Assembly (NCBI GenBank): GCA_049724395.1
Contig: JAUGWO010000214.1
Location: forward strand, 1-25,360
Source of the DNA: Spongospora subterranea f. sp. subterranea
Lineage: Eukaryota; Endomyxa: Phytomyxea; Phytomyxea; Plasmodiophorida
Length of the DNA: 25,360 nucleotides
Reading direction: 5' to 3'
The position numbers and the translations under genes were made by a program. Below, in pieces: positions 1 through 7,904 of the stretch (within the stretch, counting starts at the first letter, position 1; each line of letters opens with the position of its first letter). Under the pieces are notes generated by a model. The model ran no database searches. It was not told where the DNA came from and saw nothing but the letters and a program-made list of their open reading frames with translations.

Positions 1-1347
1 AACTACCTCATGATGCGACTGGCCGGCCTGGTGCCGGCGAGGACCCGCCAGACCCAACTTCGACTCAGCTTCGAAGCACGGATGCGAGCCTGCCAGCTCG
101 GCCCCGAAAGACATCTCCTCGCGCCAACCGTCTTTCGGGTCGCCGCCACGACTCGGGACAGCCTGTTGGCGACATCCTGGAGACGATGCCCCATCAATCG
201 ACAGGCGCAAGCCATCGCCCGCCGTTTCGCTCACGAGTACGCCCACGCCGCCGCCAACCCGCTTAACGACCTGCCGGCGCGCCCGACTCCGGCCCAGAAG
301 CAGCGATTCCAGACAGCCGCCGTTACCTCGGCCATCAGGACCGCCTCCTGGCACGACCACCGAGCGAGCAAGTTGATGCGAATCCAACGCCAGGACTACA
401 ACCGTCCCCATCCGGTCGCCCAACTTTCCGGCCCGCATGTCGTCGAGCTCTGCCGATGGATGTGCAATCGCATTCCGGGCGCCCGATACCCCTGCCGCGG
501 CTGCAACGGCCAGTTCCCCGTCTCCAGATATCACATCGCCCGTTGCAGCCGCGTCTCCGACCTCATCGGCCCCGAATTCGACCTCGACATGGCCCAGCGC
601 CAGTCGACGACCACCGACAACGCGCTCGACAGCCAGATCGTCGAGATGGTCCCAGCCATCATCTCCAAGGACGCGCTCGACACCGCGTACAGCCGCTGCC
701 CGATCCCCATTCACGACGGCAGCCTGCCCGGCCCCAGATCCTGGCGATCTCGAGCCCGCCAGGTCCAGCCCCCAGCCCTCGACATCGCACTCCAGCGGAA
801 GGTCGACGCCATGGCCCTGGCCATCTGCAAGATGAGAGCGATGTGCTGCTCGCAGGACCGCCAACATGGACCGCCCGACCCGCCCGTTCCCCTCGCCGGC
901 CCGCCCGATCCTCACGCCTCCACCACCACGGCCCCGGCCAACACGTTCCGCAGCATAACCGACCTGCCGGCGCTCACCGCCTTGCATGTCAACATCCGCC
1001 TGGCCTGCCGCGACGTAGACCGACTCGCCGTCACCATCTCCGCTGACCAGATCTCGCTCCTCCTCCGGAAGCGACCCCGACGCCCGCCCGAATCGACGAC
1101 CCCCCAATCCACCGGCGAAGAAGGCCCGACCGGCACCACCACCGCCACGACCCGCGGCCGCGCCACCACAGCCACCAGTCGCGCCACCTCCCGCCGCCCG
1201 CCGCCGCCCACCCAGCACAACCGCGCCACAGCCAACCAGACGAAGGAAAGCCCAACCGCTCTTCTCCTCCAGAACGCGCGCCGGCGCCATCCCGGCCTGG
1301 TGCCGTCCACAGCCGCCGCAGCCCCCTACCGACGCCCTACCACCTGA
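1..1347 (+). CDS. LINE copy A ORF2, C-terminal part (post-RT region with zinc knuckle)
   Basis: The reading frame is open from the first base of the window to the stop at 1345-1347; the first Met at 10 is internal. It corresponds to the region after the RT palm in copy B. Around 499-552 it encodes a cysteine/histidine cluster of form C-x2-C-x9-H-x3-C (CRGC...H..C), the type of zinc knuckle found at the C-terminus of many LINE ORF2 proteins and thought to bind template RNA or target DNA. A run of six C at about 1098-1105 (five in copy B) shifts the end of this frame, so the last ~80 residues differ from the Pro-rich tail encoded by copy B and read as low-complexity Thr/Arg. I take the copy B tail as the more likely original. 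The protein was presumably a nuclear/RNP component for target-primed reverse transcription. Confidence 0.75.
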   Translation, partial: NYLMMRLAGLVPARTRQTQLRLSFEARMRACQLGPERHLLAPTVFRVAATTRDSLLATSWRRCPINRQAQAIARRFAHEYAHAAANPLNDLPARPTPAQKQRFQTAAVTSAIRTASWHDHRASKLMRIQRQDYNRPHPVAQLSGPHVVELCRWMCNRIPGARYPCRGCNGQFPVSRYHIARCSRVSDLIGPEFDLDMAQRQSTTTDNALDSQIVEMVPAIISKDALDTAYSRCPIPIHDGSLPGPRSWRSRARQVQPPALDIALQRKVDAMALAICKMRAMCCSQDRQHGPPDPPVPLAGPPDPHASTTTAPANTFRSITDLPALTALHVNIRLACRDVDRLAVTISADQISLLLRKRPRRPPESTTPQSTGEEGPTGTTTATTRGRATTATSRATSRRPPPPTQHNRATANQTKESPTALLLQNARRRHPGLVPSTAAAAPYRRPTT

Positions 1348-1520
1348 CCCTACCACAGGCAATGCGCCGCAACCCAGTGTACCTACCACGGTCGATCGAC
1401 TCCGTGGCGCCGTTAACGATGCCGGTCGCGGCGCGCGCCCTGACGATGACGAACACGCCGATGCACGCAGCGCCCCGGGAACACATCCCCTGGCGCCGCA
1501 CAAGGTACCACCAGACAGGT

Positions 1521-1544
1521 GATCGTCGTGGCTACACGACGATC
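1521..1544 (+). other. Perfect 10-bp hairpin in LINE copy A 3' UTR
   Basis: GATCGTCGTG, a GCTA loop, then CACGACGATC: the two arms are exact reverse complements. It is followed at 1561-1570 by a second palindrome, CAGACGTCTG. Both lie between the ORF2 stop and the telomere-like tail. LINE reverse transcriptases often recognise stem-loops in the 3' UTR of their own RNA, so this is a candidate recognition structure; that role is inferred. Confidence 0.6.
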
Positions 1545-1685
1545 CCGGTTTCGTGACTGGCAGACGTCTGCGGACGTCGCTAACGTGGCAGAACATCCAA
1601 ATCCGTGAATAGGCCGCTAATGGCTCAGTTTATGCAATTTGAACGCTGGAATTAGCGTTGATAATCATAATACAGAACATAAGCT

Positions 1686-1710
1686 CCTAAAACCCTAAAA
1701 CCCTAAAAAA
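1686..1710 (+). repeat. Telomere-like CCCTAAAA repeats at the A/B junction
   Basis: About three units of CCCTAAAA (first and last imperfect) lie between the 3' end of copy A and the 5' truncation point of copy B. The same motif ends copy B and follows the unrelated RT fragment near 6107, which suggests target repeats or a templated tail rather than chance. Confidence 0.75.
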
Positions 1711-1711
1711 C

Positions 1712-4383
1712 CTGCCAGCAGACCTGTTCAAATGCGTCCCAGAGCCGGCTGCCAAGCTCTTTCACGCCATGTTCCGTACCTTGTATTCCCACCAGACAAC
1801 GCCGTCAGTCTGGCAACGGGCGTTCATGACGCCGATCCCCAAGAAAGGAACCGACCTGCGCCTTGCCGCCAACTGGAGAGGCATCGCGCTCCAATGCCAT
1901 CTCAAGAAGGTCTACGAACTGAGCGTCCGACAGATTCTGCGAAACCGGGGCCTGATCCAGCATCACATCCTCCAGACCGGCTTCCAACCGCGAACCGGAG
2001 CCGTCGACGCTGTCTTTGTGGCCGATGAACTCACGCATCGGTACGGCCGCCTGGGCAAACCTCTGACGGCAGTGCTGCTCGATATAAGCAAGGCATATGA
2101 TCGTGCTGCTCGCGCGCTGATCTGGCAGAAACTCTCAACACGTGGCGCTGATCGCCACCTGATCGGGGTCTTGCAATCGCTGCTCGACTGCTGTTCCATC
2201 GATGTTGTGCGCCTCGATGGACAGGAGTCGCCGCCCGTCAAGGCCGCCGTCGGCGTCCCGCAGGGCGACGTTCTCAGCCCAGACATGTTCAATGTCTTGG
2301 TCGACGATCTGCCCGCCCGGCTCCAGGAAGCATGTGGCAACCGCGGCTGCCCATCCCTCAACGGCGTCGTCATTCCATGCATCATGTACGCCGACGACCA
2401 GACACTATTCCACTGGGACCAGCAGGTCATGCAGGCCATGCTGAACGCCGCCCAAGAGTATGCCGAAGGACATTTTTATTCATACAACGTCCGGAAGTCG
2501 GCGGTCTCGCTACCGCTCCGCTCTAGCTGGTCCACCCTCTCACTGGCCGATCAGCCCCTCCCGGTATCCGGAACCACGTCGTTGCTCGGCGTGAAGATGG
2601 TCAACGGCATGATCGCACATGGCTCGCAACTCGCCGACCGCACTCGCCAGGCTGACGGAGCCCTGTTTGGAATCCAGCAGCTGGAGACCTTTCAGACCCC
2701 GGCCATCTCACTGGCAACGAAGGCTAGGATTATTGCCGCTTTCGGCCGCTCCCGCGTCGAGTACGGCATGGCCATCACCGATCACCGACCAGCCGCGCTC
2801 GAGGCGGTCGACCGCCTTATCTCCAAGTACCTGGGACGATGTCTCGGTTCCGACCGCGGCAACTATCTTATGATGCGACTGGCCGGCCTGGTGCCGGCGA
2901 GGACCCGCCAGACCCAACTTCGACTCAGCTTCGAAGCACGGATGCGAGCCTGCCAGCTCGGCCCCGAAAGACATCTCCTCGCGCCAACCGTCTTTCGGGT
3001 CGCCGCCACGACTCGGGACAGCCTGTTGGCGACATCCTGGAGACGATGCCCCATCAATCGACAGGCGCAAGCCATCGCCCGCCGGTTCGCTCACGAGTAC
3101 GCCCACGCCGCCGCCAACCCGCTTAACGACCTGCCGGCGCGCCCGACTCCGGCCCAGAAGCAGCGATTCCAGACAGCCGCCGTTACCTCGGCCATCAGGA
3201 CCGCCTCCTGGCACGACCACCGAGCGAGCAAGTTGATGCGAATCCAACGCCAGGACTACAACCGTCCCCATCCGGTCGCCCAACTTTCCGGCCCGCACAT
3301 GTCGTCGAGCTCTGCCGATGGATGTGCAATCGCATTCCGGGCGCCCGATACCCCTGCCGCGGCTGCAACGGCCAGTTCCCCGTCTCCAGATATCACATCG
3401 CCCGTTGCAGCCGCGTCTCCGACCTCATCGGCCCCGAATTCGACCTCGACATGGCCCAGCGCCAGTCGACGACCACCGACAACGCGCTCGACAGCCAGAT
3501 CGTCGAGATGGTCCCAGCCATCATCTCCAAGGACGCGCTCGACACCGCGTACAGCCGCTGCCCGATCCCCATTCACGACGGCAGCCTGCCCGGCCCCAGA
3601 TCCTGGCGATCTCGAGCCCGCCAGGTCCAGCCCCCAGCCCTCGACATCGCACTCCAGCGGAAGGTCGACGCCATGGCCCTGGCCATCTGCAAGATGAGAG
3701 CGATGTGCTGCTCGCAGGACCGCCAACATGGACCGCCCGACCCGCCCGTTCCCCTCGCCGGCCCGCCCGATCCTCACGCCTCCACCACCACGGCCCCGGC
3801 CAACACGTTCCGCAGCATAACCGACCTGCCGGCGCTCACCGCCTTGCATGTCAACATCCGCCTGGCCTGCCGCGACGTAGACCGACTCGCCGTCACCATC
3901 TCCGCTGACCAGATCTCGCTCCTCCTCCGGAAGCGACCCCGACGCCCGCCCGAATCGACGACCCCCAATCCACCGGCGAAGAAGGCCCGACCGGCACCAC
4001 CACCGCCACGACCCGCGGCCGCGCCACCACAGCCACCAGTCGCGCCACCTCCCGCCGCCCGCCGCCGCCCACCCAGCACAACCGCGCCACAGCCAACCAG
4101 ACGAAGGAAAGCCCAACCGCTCTTCTCCTCCAGAACGCGCGCCGGCGCCATCCCGGCCTGGTGCCGTCCACAGCCGCCGCAGCCCCCTACCGACGCCCTA
4201 CCACCTGACCCTACCACAGGCAATGCGCCGCAACCCAGTGTACCTACCACGGTCGATCGACTCCGTGGCGCCGTTAACGATGCCGGTCGCGGCGCGCGCC
4301 CTGACGATGACGAACACGCCGATGCACGCAGCGCCCCGGGAACACATCCCCTGGCGCCGCACAAGGTACCACCAGACAGGTGA
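1712..4383 (+). pseudogene. LINE copy B ORF2: reverse transcriptase and C-terminal zinc knuckle, frameshifted
   Basis: RT hallmarks are in order: TPIPKKG near 1830, LLDISKAYD (motif A, aspartate) near 2078-2104, GVPQGDVLSP (motif B) near 2252, YADD (motif C, catalytic aspartates) at 2387-2398, and LLGVKM (motif E-like) near 2584. The frame stays open to about 3297, where an extra CA relative to copy A moves the reading to a different frame; the original C-terminal frame resumes by 3322 and ends at 4381-4383. That C-terminal part has the C-x2-C-x9-H-x3-C knuckle and then a long Pro/Arg/Ala-rich basic tail. With 5' truncation and a frameshift the copy should be inactive. Presence of an AP-type endonuclease is known only from copy C. 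RNase H was not recognised. Confidence 0.85.
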
Positions 4384-4408
4384 TCGTCGTGGCTACACGA
4401 CGACGATC
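4382..4408 (+). other. LINE copy B 3' UTR hairpin (variant)
   Basis: Same hairpin as at 1521-1544 with the same GCTA loop, but the 3' arm has an additional CGA, giving CACGACGACGATC. Pairing is still possible with a bulge or a one-triplet slip. The second palindrome, CAGACGTCTG, is kept at 4425-4434. Confidence 0.55.
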
Positions 4409-4550
4409 CCGGTTTCGTGACTGGCAGACGTCTGCGGACGTCGCTAACGTGGCAGAACATCCAAATCCGTGAATAGGCCGCTAATGGCTCAGTTTATGCA
4501 ATTTGAACGCTGGAATTAGCGTTGATAATCATAATAAAGAACATAAGCTC

Positions 4551-4568
4551 CTAAAAACCCTAAAACCC
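4551..4568 (+). repeat. Telomere-like tail of LINE copy B
   Basis: The 3' end reads CTAAAAACCCTAAAACCC, then joins the satellite. It matches the tail position in copy A after the shared AACATAAGCTC. Confidence 0.7.
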
Positions 4569-5752
4569 AACTTGATTCACTATCTGTCATCAATCCATCG
4601 ATTTTCATCAACAACAACTACTCACAAAACTCAAAAACACAACTTGATTCACTATCTGTCATCAATCCATCGATTTTCATCAAAAACAACTACTTACAAA
4701 ACTCAAAAACACAACTTGATTCACTCTCTGTCATCAATCCATCGATTTTCATCACAACAACTACTCAAACAACTCAAAAACACAACTTTATCCACTCTCT
4801 GTCATTCATCCTTCGATTTTCATCAAAAACAACTACTCACAAAACTCAAAAACACAACTTGATTCACTCTCTGTCATCAATCCATCGATTTTCATCAAAA
4901 ACAACTACTCACAAAACTCAAAAACACAACTTGATTCACTCTCCGTCATCCTCAATCCATCGATTTTCGTCACAACAACTACTCAAACAACTCAAAAACA
5001 CATCTTTATCCACTCTCTGTCATTCATCCTTCGATTTTCATCAAAAACAACTACTCACAAAACTCAAAAACACAACTTGATTCACTCTCCGTCATCAATT
5101 CATCGATTTTCATTACAACAACTACTCACAAAACTCAAAAACACAACTTGATTCACTCTCTGTCATCAATCCATCGATTTTCATCACAACAACTACTCAA
5201 AAACCTCAACAACACAACTTTATCCACTCTCTGCCATTCATCCTTCGATTTTCATCAAAAACAACTACTCACAAAACTCAAAAACACAACTTGATTCACT
5301 ATCTGTCATCAATCCATCGATTTTCATCAAAAACAACTACTCACAAAACTCAAAAACACAACTTGATTCACTCTCTGTCATCAATCCATCGATTTTCATC
5401 ACAACAACTACTCAAAAAACTCAAAAACACAACTTTATCCACTCCCTGTCATTCATCCTTCGATTTTCATCAAAAACAACTGCTTACAAAACTCAAATTA
5501 ACAACTTGATTCACTCTCTGTCATCAATCCATCGATTTTCATCAAAAACAACTACTCACAAAACTCAAAAACACAACTTGATTCACTATCTGTCATCAAT
5601 CCATCGATTTTCGTCAAAAACAACTACTCACAAAACTCAAAAACACAACTTGATTCACTCTCTGTCATCAATTAATCGATTTTCATCACAACAACTACTT
5701 ACAAAACTCAAAAACATAACTTGATTCACTCTGTGTCATCAATCCATTGATT
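4569..5752 (+). repeat. 72-bp satellite array, ~16.5 units, with trimeric higher-order structure
   Basis: Unit starts fall at 4569, 4641, 4713, 4784, 4856, 4928, 5002, 5074, 5145, 5216, 5288, 5360, 5431, 5503, 5575, 5647 and 5718 (71-74 bp apart). The last unit is cut at about 5752. A distinct variant beginning AACTTTATCC occurs at 4784, 5002, 5216 and 5431, that is every third unit (~215 bp), each time after a unit with the CATCACAACAACTACTC variant. The strand is C/A/T-rich with almost no G. Because 72 is divisible by three, short open frames run along it, but they break at 71- and 74-bp units and are not taken as genes. Confidence 0.95.
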
Positions 5753-5753
5753 T

Positions 5754-6092
5754 GACCTGACTTTCGTTGCGACCTCTACAATCCACAATCAGGCGATCCT
5801 GGCCCGCCCCCGTCCCGAGCTTGCCGCGAAGCCGACCGCAGTAACAAAGCAAACCATTCGCCGCGTGCTCGAAGTTCGAAAACCCCAGCACAATTGGAAG
5901 TATGACAGGGCGTTCCTGTCCCCATTTTCGCCCATTGTCGTCACTACGTCCGGATTTCTGTCTCTAACGTCGGAGCGGTTGCTGAAGCGTGTGGACGTTG
6001 TAGGCGCTCAATCGAAGCAACTCATGCTAAGGTCTGAGCGTCCTACTCGTTCAGACACCAAGCCCCGCGTAGGTTGCGTAAAACCATTTTGA
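5754..6092 (+). pseudogene. C-terminal fragment of a second reverse-transcriptase (LINE-like) ORF
   Basis: An open frame of 112 codons starts where the satellite ends, with no start codon of its own, and stops with TGA at 6090-6092. It opens with DLTFVATST, continues through AARP-like basic residues and a KYDRAF segment, then SPIVVTTSGFLS and a LLKRV helix. This layout (D.t.v...s, K...Y, F.P.v..t.G, LL..l) resembles the extreme C-terminus of fungal and plant LINE-type RT proteins. No RT catalytic motif remains, so the call is tentative. It is not similar to copies A-C. A short A-rich segment and CCCTAAA follow at once, as at the ends of A and B, which suggests a different element with the same kind of end. 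Confidence 0.45.
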
Positions 6093-6099
6093 TAAACTG

Positions 6100-6114
6100 A
6101 AAAAAACCCTAAAC
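6100..6114 (+). repeat. Single telomere-like CCCTAAA motif after an A-run
   Basis: A7 followed by CCCTAAAC sits 8 bases after the stop of the RT fragment. Only one full unit is present, so chance is possible; the position is what makes it notable. On the minus strand the TAG inside TTTAGGG is the stop of the JmjC-like gene. Confidence 0.4.
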
Positions 6115-7335
6115 TTTTTTATTTAGATTTAATGCTCTAACCCTATTTGCTGCACGGTTCTTGTTTCCTGGTGCTTTCCGCTTTGGAGCGCCAACTAACA
6201 TCTTGATGCGCTGGACTGGATCTTCCAAATCGCTGCCAGGCCCGCCGCATTGACAGTAAATGCGCCAAAGTTGTTCCCACGGGTTTGACCACACGTCCCG
6301 CCTGCCTCCAGCCATGTTGCCAGCGGCCACAAATTTCGCACTGGTAGTGACATCAGCCAGCGTGCCAAAGACATGGCCGCCAGCCATGCACCATCGCTCA
6401 CCGCTTGGAATCTCGGATGGCCATACGGTCAAGACTGCGTGAGATGTTCGCGTGGGCAGTACCACGACGTCACCAGGCGCCATTATGCAAACCAGCACTT
6501 CTGGTATCAGACAAAGCTTTACAAACGCACTAATGCTTGGCACGGTTTTTTGGCCGTTGAACTGAAACAGCAACTTCCGCTGACTCCAGGAGGGGTGATG
6601 CCACAACGCCCAAACTTTGTAGCAACGCAACCCAGGGCGAGGCACGATGGCGCATGACACCCGTCCTGGGTCCGCATGTATTGGAGTGAGGCACGTTCCG
6701 TACTGCAATGTGTTGTTAGCCAGAATTGAAATGGAAATTGAAATCCTAGATTTCCTTACATGCACAAAAAATTCTTGTTGAATTACGCCAACGAAATTGG
6801 TGCGAGTCTCGTGCGATACTATTTGAACCAAATTTGATAATGCCGCGACTCCCCGGACATCAATTCGCAACTGTTCCGATGCAGGAGGTGAAAACTGAAT
6901 AATTATGAATATTAACGAAAATTTAAAGTAAAGTTCAATTTCAGTACAAATCCGGGTCTTTCAAGATTGAGTTTAGGGAGGCCATCCGGGGCAGTGATGA
7001 ATGGAGTTAGGTCCTCCGAATGGGCATAAAGGAGCCTGCCACGGCTCCACTTCTATGTGAGGCTTGTCAAAATTGATTGGAATGGACGGTGTTTGACTTA
7101 CCGAATTTCCAATTTCACGTGCAACGGCCCTCACATTGAGGGGTCGTTTGACCTCGAAAAACTCGGAACAACCGCGAACAATTACAGGGGTGGAGCTTGT
7201 CGCAGCCGTTTCTGCGTTCCAGTCGCCGATATTCAAGAACGAGTCTCTACTGGTCCTGGCTTTCTGGACAAGGGCTGCCCAATCAGAACCGGCCACACTA
7301 GCAAGGTGGACACTTAACAACTTGTCATAGTCCAT
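6109..7335 (-). CDS. JmjC/cupin-type 2-oxoglutarate oxygenase-like protein, four exons
   Basis: Inferred exons on the minus strand are 7335-7102, 7052-6948, 6894-6760 and 6702-6109, giving 355 residues. Introns are 49, 53 and 57 nt with GTAAGT/TAG, GTACTG/CAG and GTAAGG/CAG ends; all joins are phase 0, and the last intron has a GCTAAC branch-like site. Start: ATG in the context CGACATGG at 7335; an upstream ATG at 7542 cannot be joined in frame with a clear splice. Near the N-terminus is TPVIVRG, typical of the lead-in to JmjC folds. The core has the iron-binding HxD (IHADPG, near 6671-6679), a strand YKVWAL, then MAPGDVVVLPTRTSHAV with the second metal histidine, and GGHVFG. JmjC proteins hydroxylate or demethylate protein side chains using Fe(II) and 2-oxoglutarate; substrate here is unknown. 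The C-terminus is basic (APKRKAPGNKNR). Whether the gene is functional is not shown. Confidence 0.7.
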
Positions 7336-7904
7336 GTCGCTGAAACAACAAACGGTCAGTTCCTGGTCACCTCAAGGGCAGATGGCCAATACCGATTGAT
7401 CCACGCAGTCCGTCATCAAAGTATCCCACTGTGACGAGCATCGATCAAGTGCAGAACAGCAGCGGTGGCCAGTGGCAACTGCTGCGTGCAGAAAGGCGTT
7501 CCCAGCGCGCAGCCTGCTGACGGTTGCTTGCTCGGAAAACATGCGCTTTGAGTGATGCTGATACGCTGTGCATCGTGGATTTGACGACTGATAATTGATA
7601 AAGACCACAAAGGCATACAGACCACAATCGCAACTTGAGCACCCATTATTGTGCCTTGAACCCAAGTCGCATCATTACAAATCAGCTGTCTATTTTTCAA
7701 AAGGTTCGTTCCTCGCATGCTCAACAACCTGCGCTCTACTTCCGTATTAGCTGGCCAACCTTAATCCCTGCCCACGGGGTTTTCGAACTCAAGTCTCACA
7801 CTGACTTGGTCCTAACCTGCCACCAACCGGGACAGACCAGAACCAAGCTAATCTATCTTGTCATTCTCTATTCCATCTGATGGAGACTTGAAATGACTTC
7901 ATTC
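7336..7904. other. Gap upstream of the JmjC-like gene; no certain gene
   Basis: On the minus strand a short open stretch from ATG at 7542 could be an additional 5' exon or 5' UTR of the JmjC-like gene: a GT..AG pair at 7392-7340 (53 nt) exists, but joining it does not keep frame with the downstream exon. No conserved motif was recognised in any frame. The right part, from about 7740, becomes AT-rich and leads into the satellite. Confidence 0.4.

Larger units (their letters stand above)
1..1710 (+). mobile_element. LINE copy A, 3' portion, ending in telomere-like repeats
   Basis: This is the 3' part of a non-LTR retrotransposon that begins before the window. It aligns almost base for base with 2861-4568 of copy B; by eye I see only a handful of substitutions and three small indels over about 1.7 kb. 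It holds the C-terminal part of ORF2, about 330 bases of 3' UTR with a strong hairpin, and a CCCTAAAA-type tail. Copy B starts directly after the tail in the same orientation, so A and B form a head-to-tail array. The DNA is much more GC-rich than the chromosome interior to its right. Identity to B implies a recent origin of both. The family (EN and RT ORF2 plus C-terminal zinc knuckle) is read from copies B and C. Confidence 0.9.
1711..4568 (+). mobile_element. LINE copy B, 5'-truncated, tandem to copy A
   Basis: The copy begins abruptly within the RT domain: its first 150 bases (1711-1860) are identical to 25211-25360 of copy C, where they lie inside a continuous ORF2. The break falls at an A-rich microhomology (AA precedes the shared sequence in both places). 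It runs through RT, the zinc knuckle, the Pro-rich tail and the 3' UTR and ends in CCCTAAAA-type repeats at 4551-4568, where the 72-bp satellite starts. 5' truncation is normal for LINE integration. No target-site duplication can be defined because the flanks are themselves repeats. Confidence 0.9.

Noticed and set aside
1686-1710. A true chromosome end within the window
   Set aside because: Only about three units are present and unique-type sequence continues on both sides; it is an interstitial junction.
3256-4116. Long minus-strand open frame (286 codons) antisense to LINE copy B
   Set aside because: Composition is Gly/Arg/Val-rich, as expected from the antisense of GC-rich coding DNA, and it is not maintained in the same way in copy A. 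It mirrors the real ORF2 frame.
1-4568. Copies A and B as paired long terminal repeats of an LTR element
   Set aside because: The duplicated segment codes for ORF2 C-terminus and a LINE 3' UTR, has no LTR-type ends and directly abuts the next copy; copy C shows the same ORF2 with an AP-type endonuclease.
4503-5724. Repeated plus-strand open frames of 60-120 residues (SSIHRFSS-type repeats)
   Set aside because: They are translations of the 72-bp satellite; the frame breaks at units of 71 or 74 bp and there is no conserved start.
4569-5752. CRISPR-like array
   Set aside because: Units are tandem without unique spacers, and the host has spliced eukaryotic genes.
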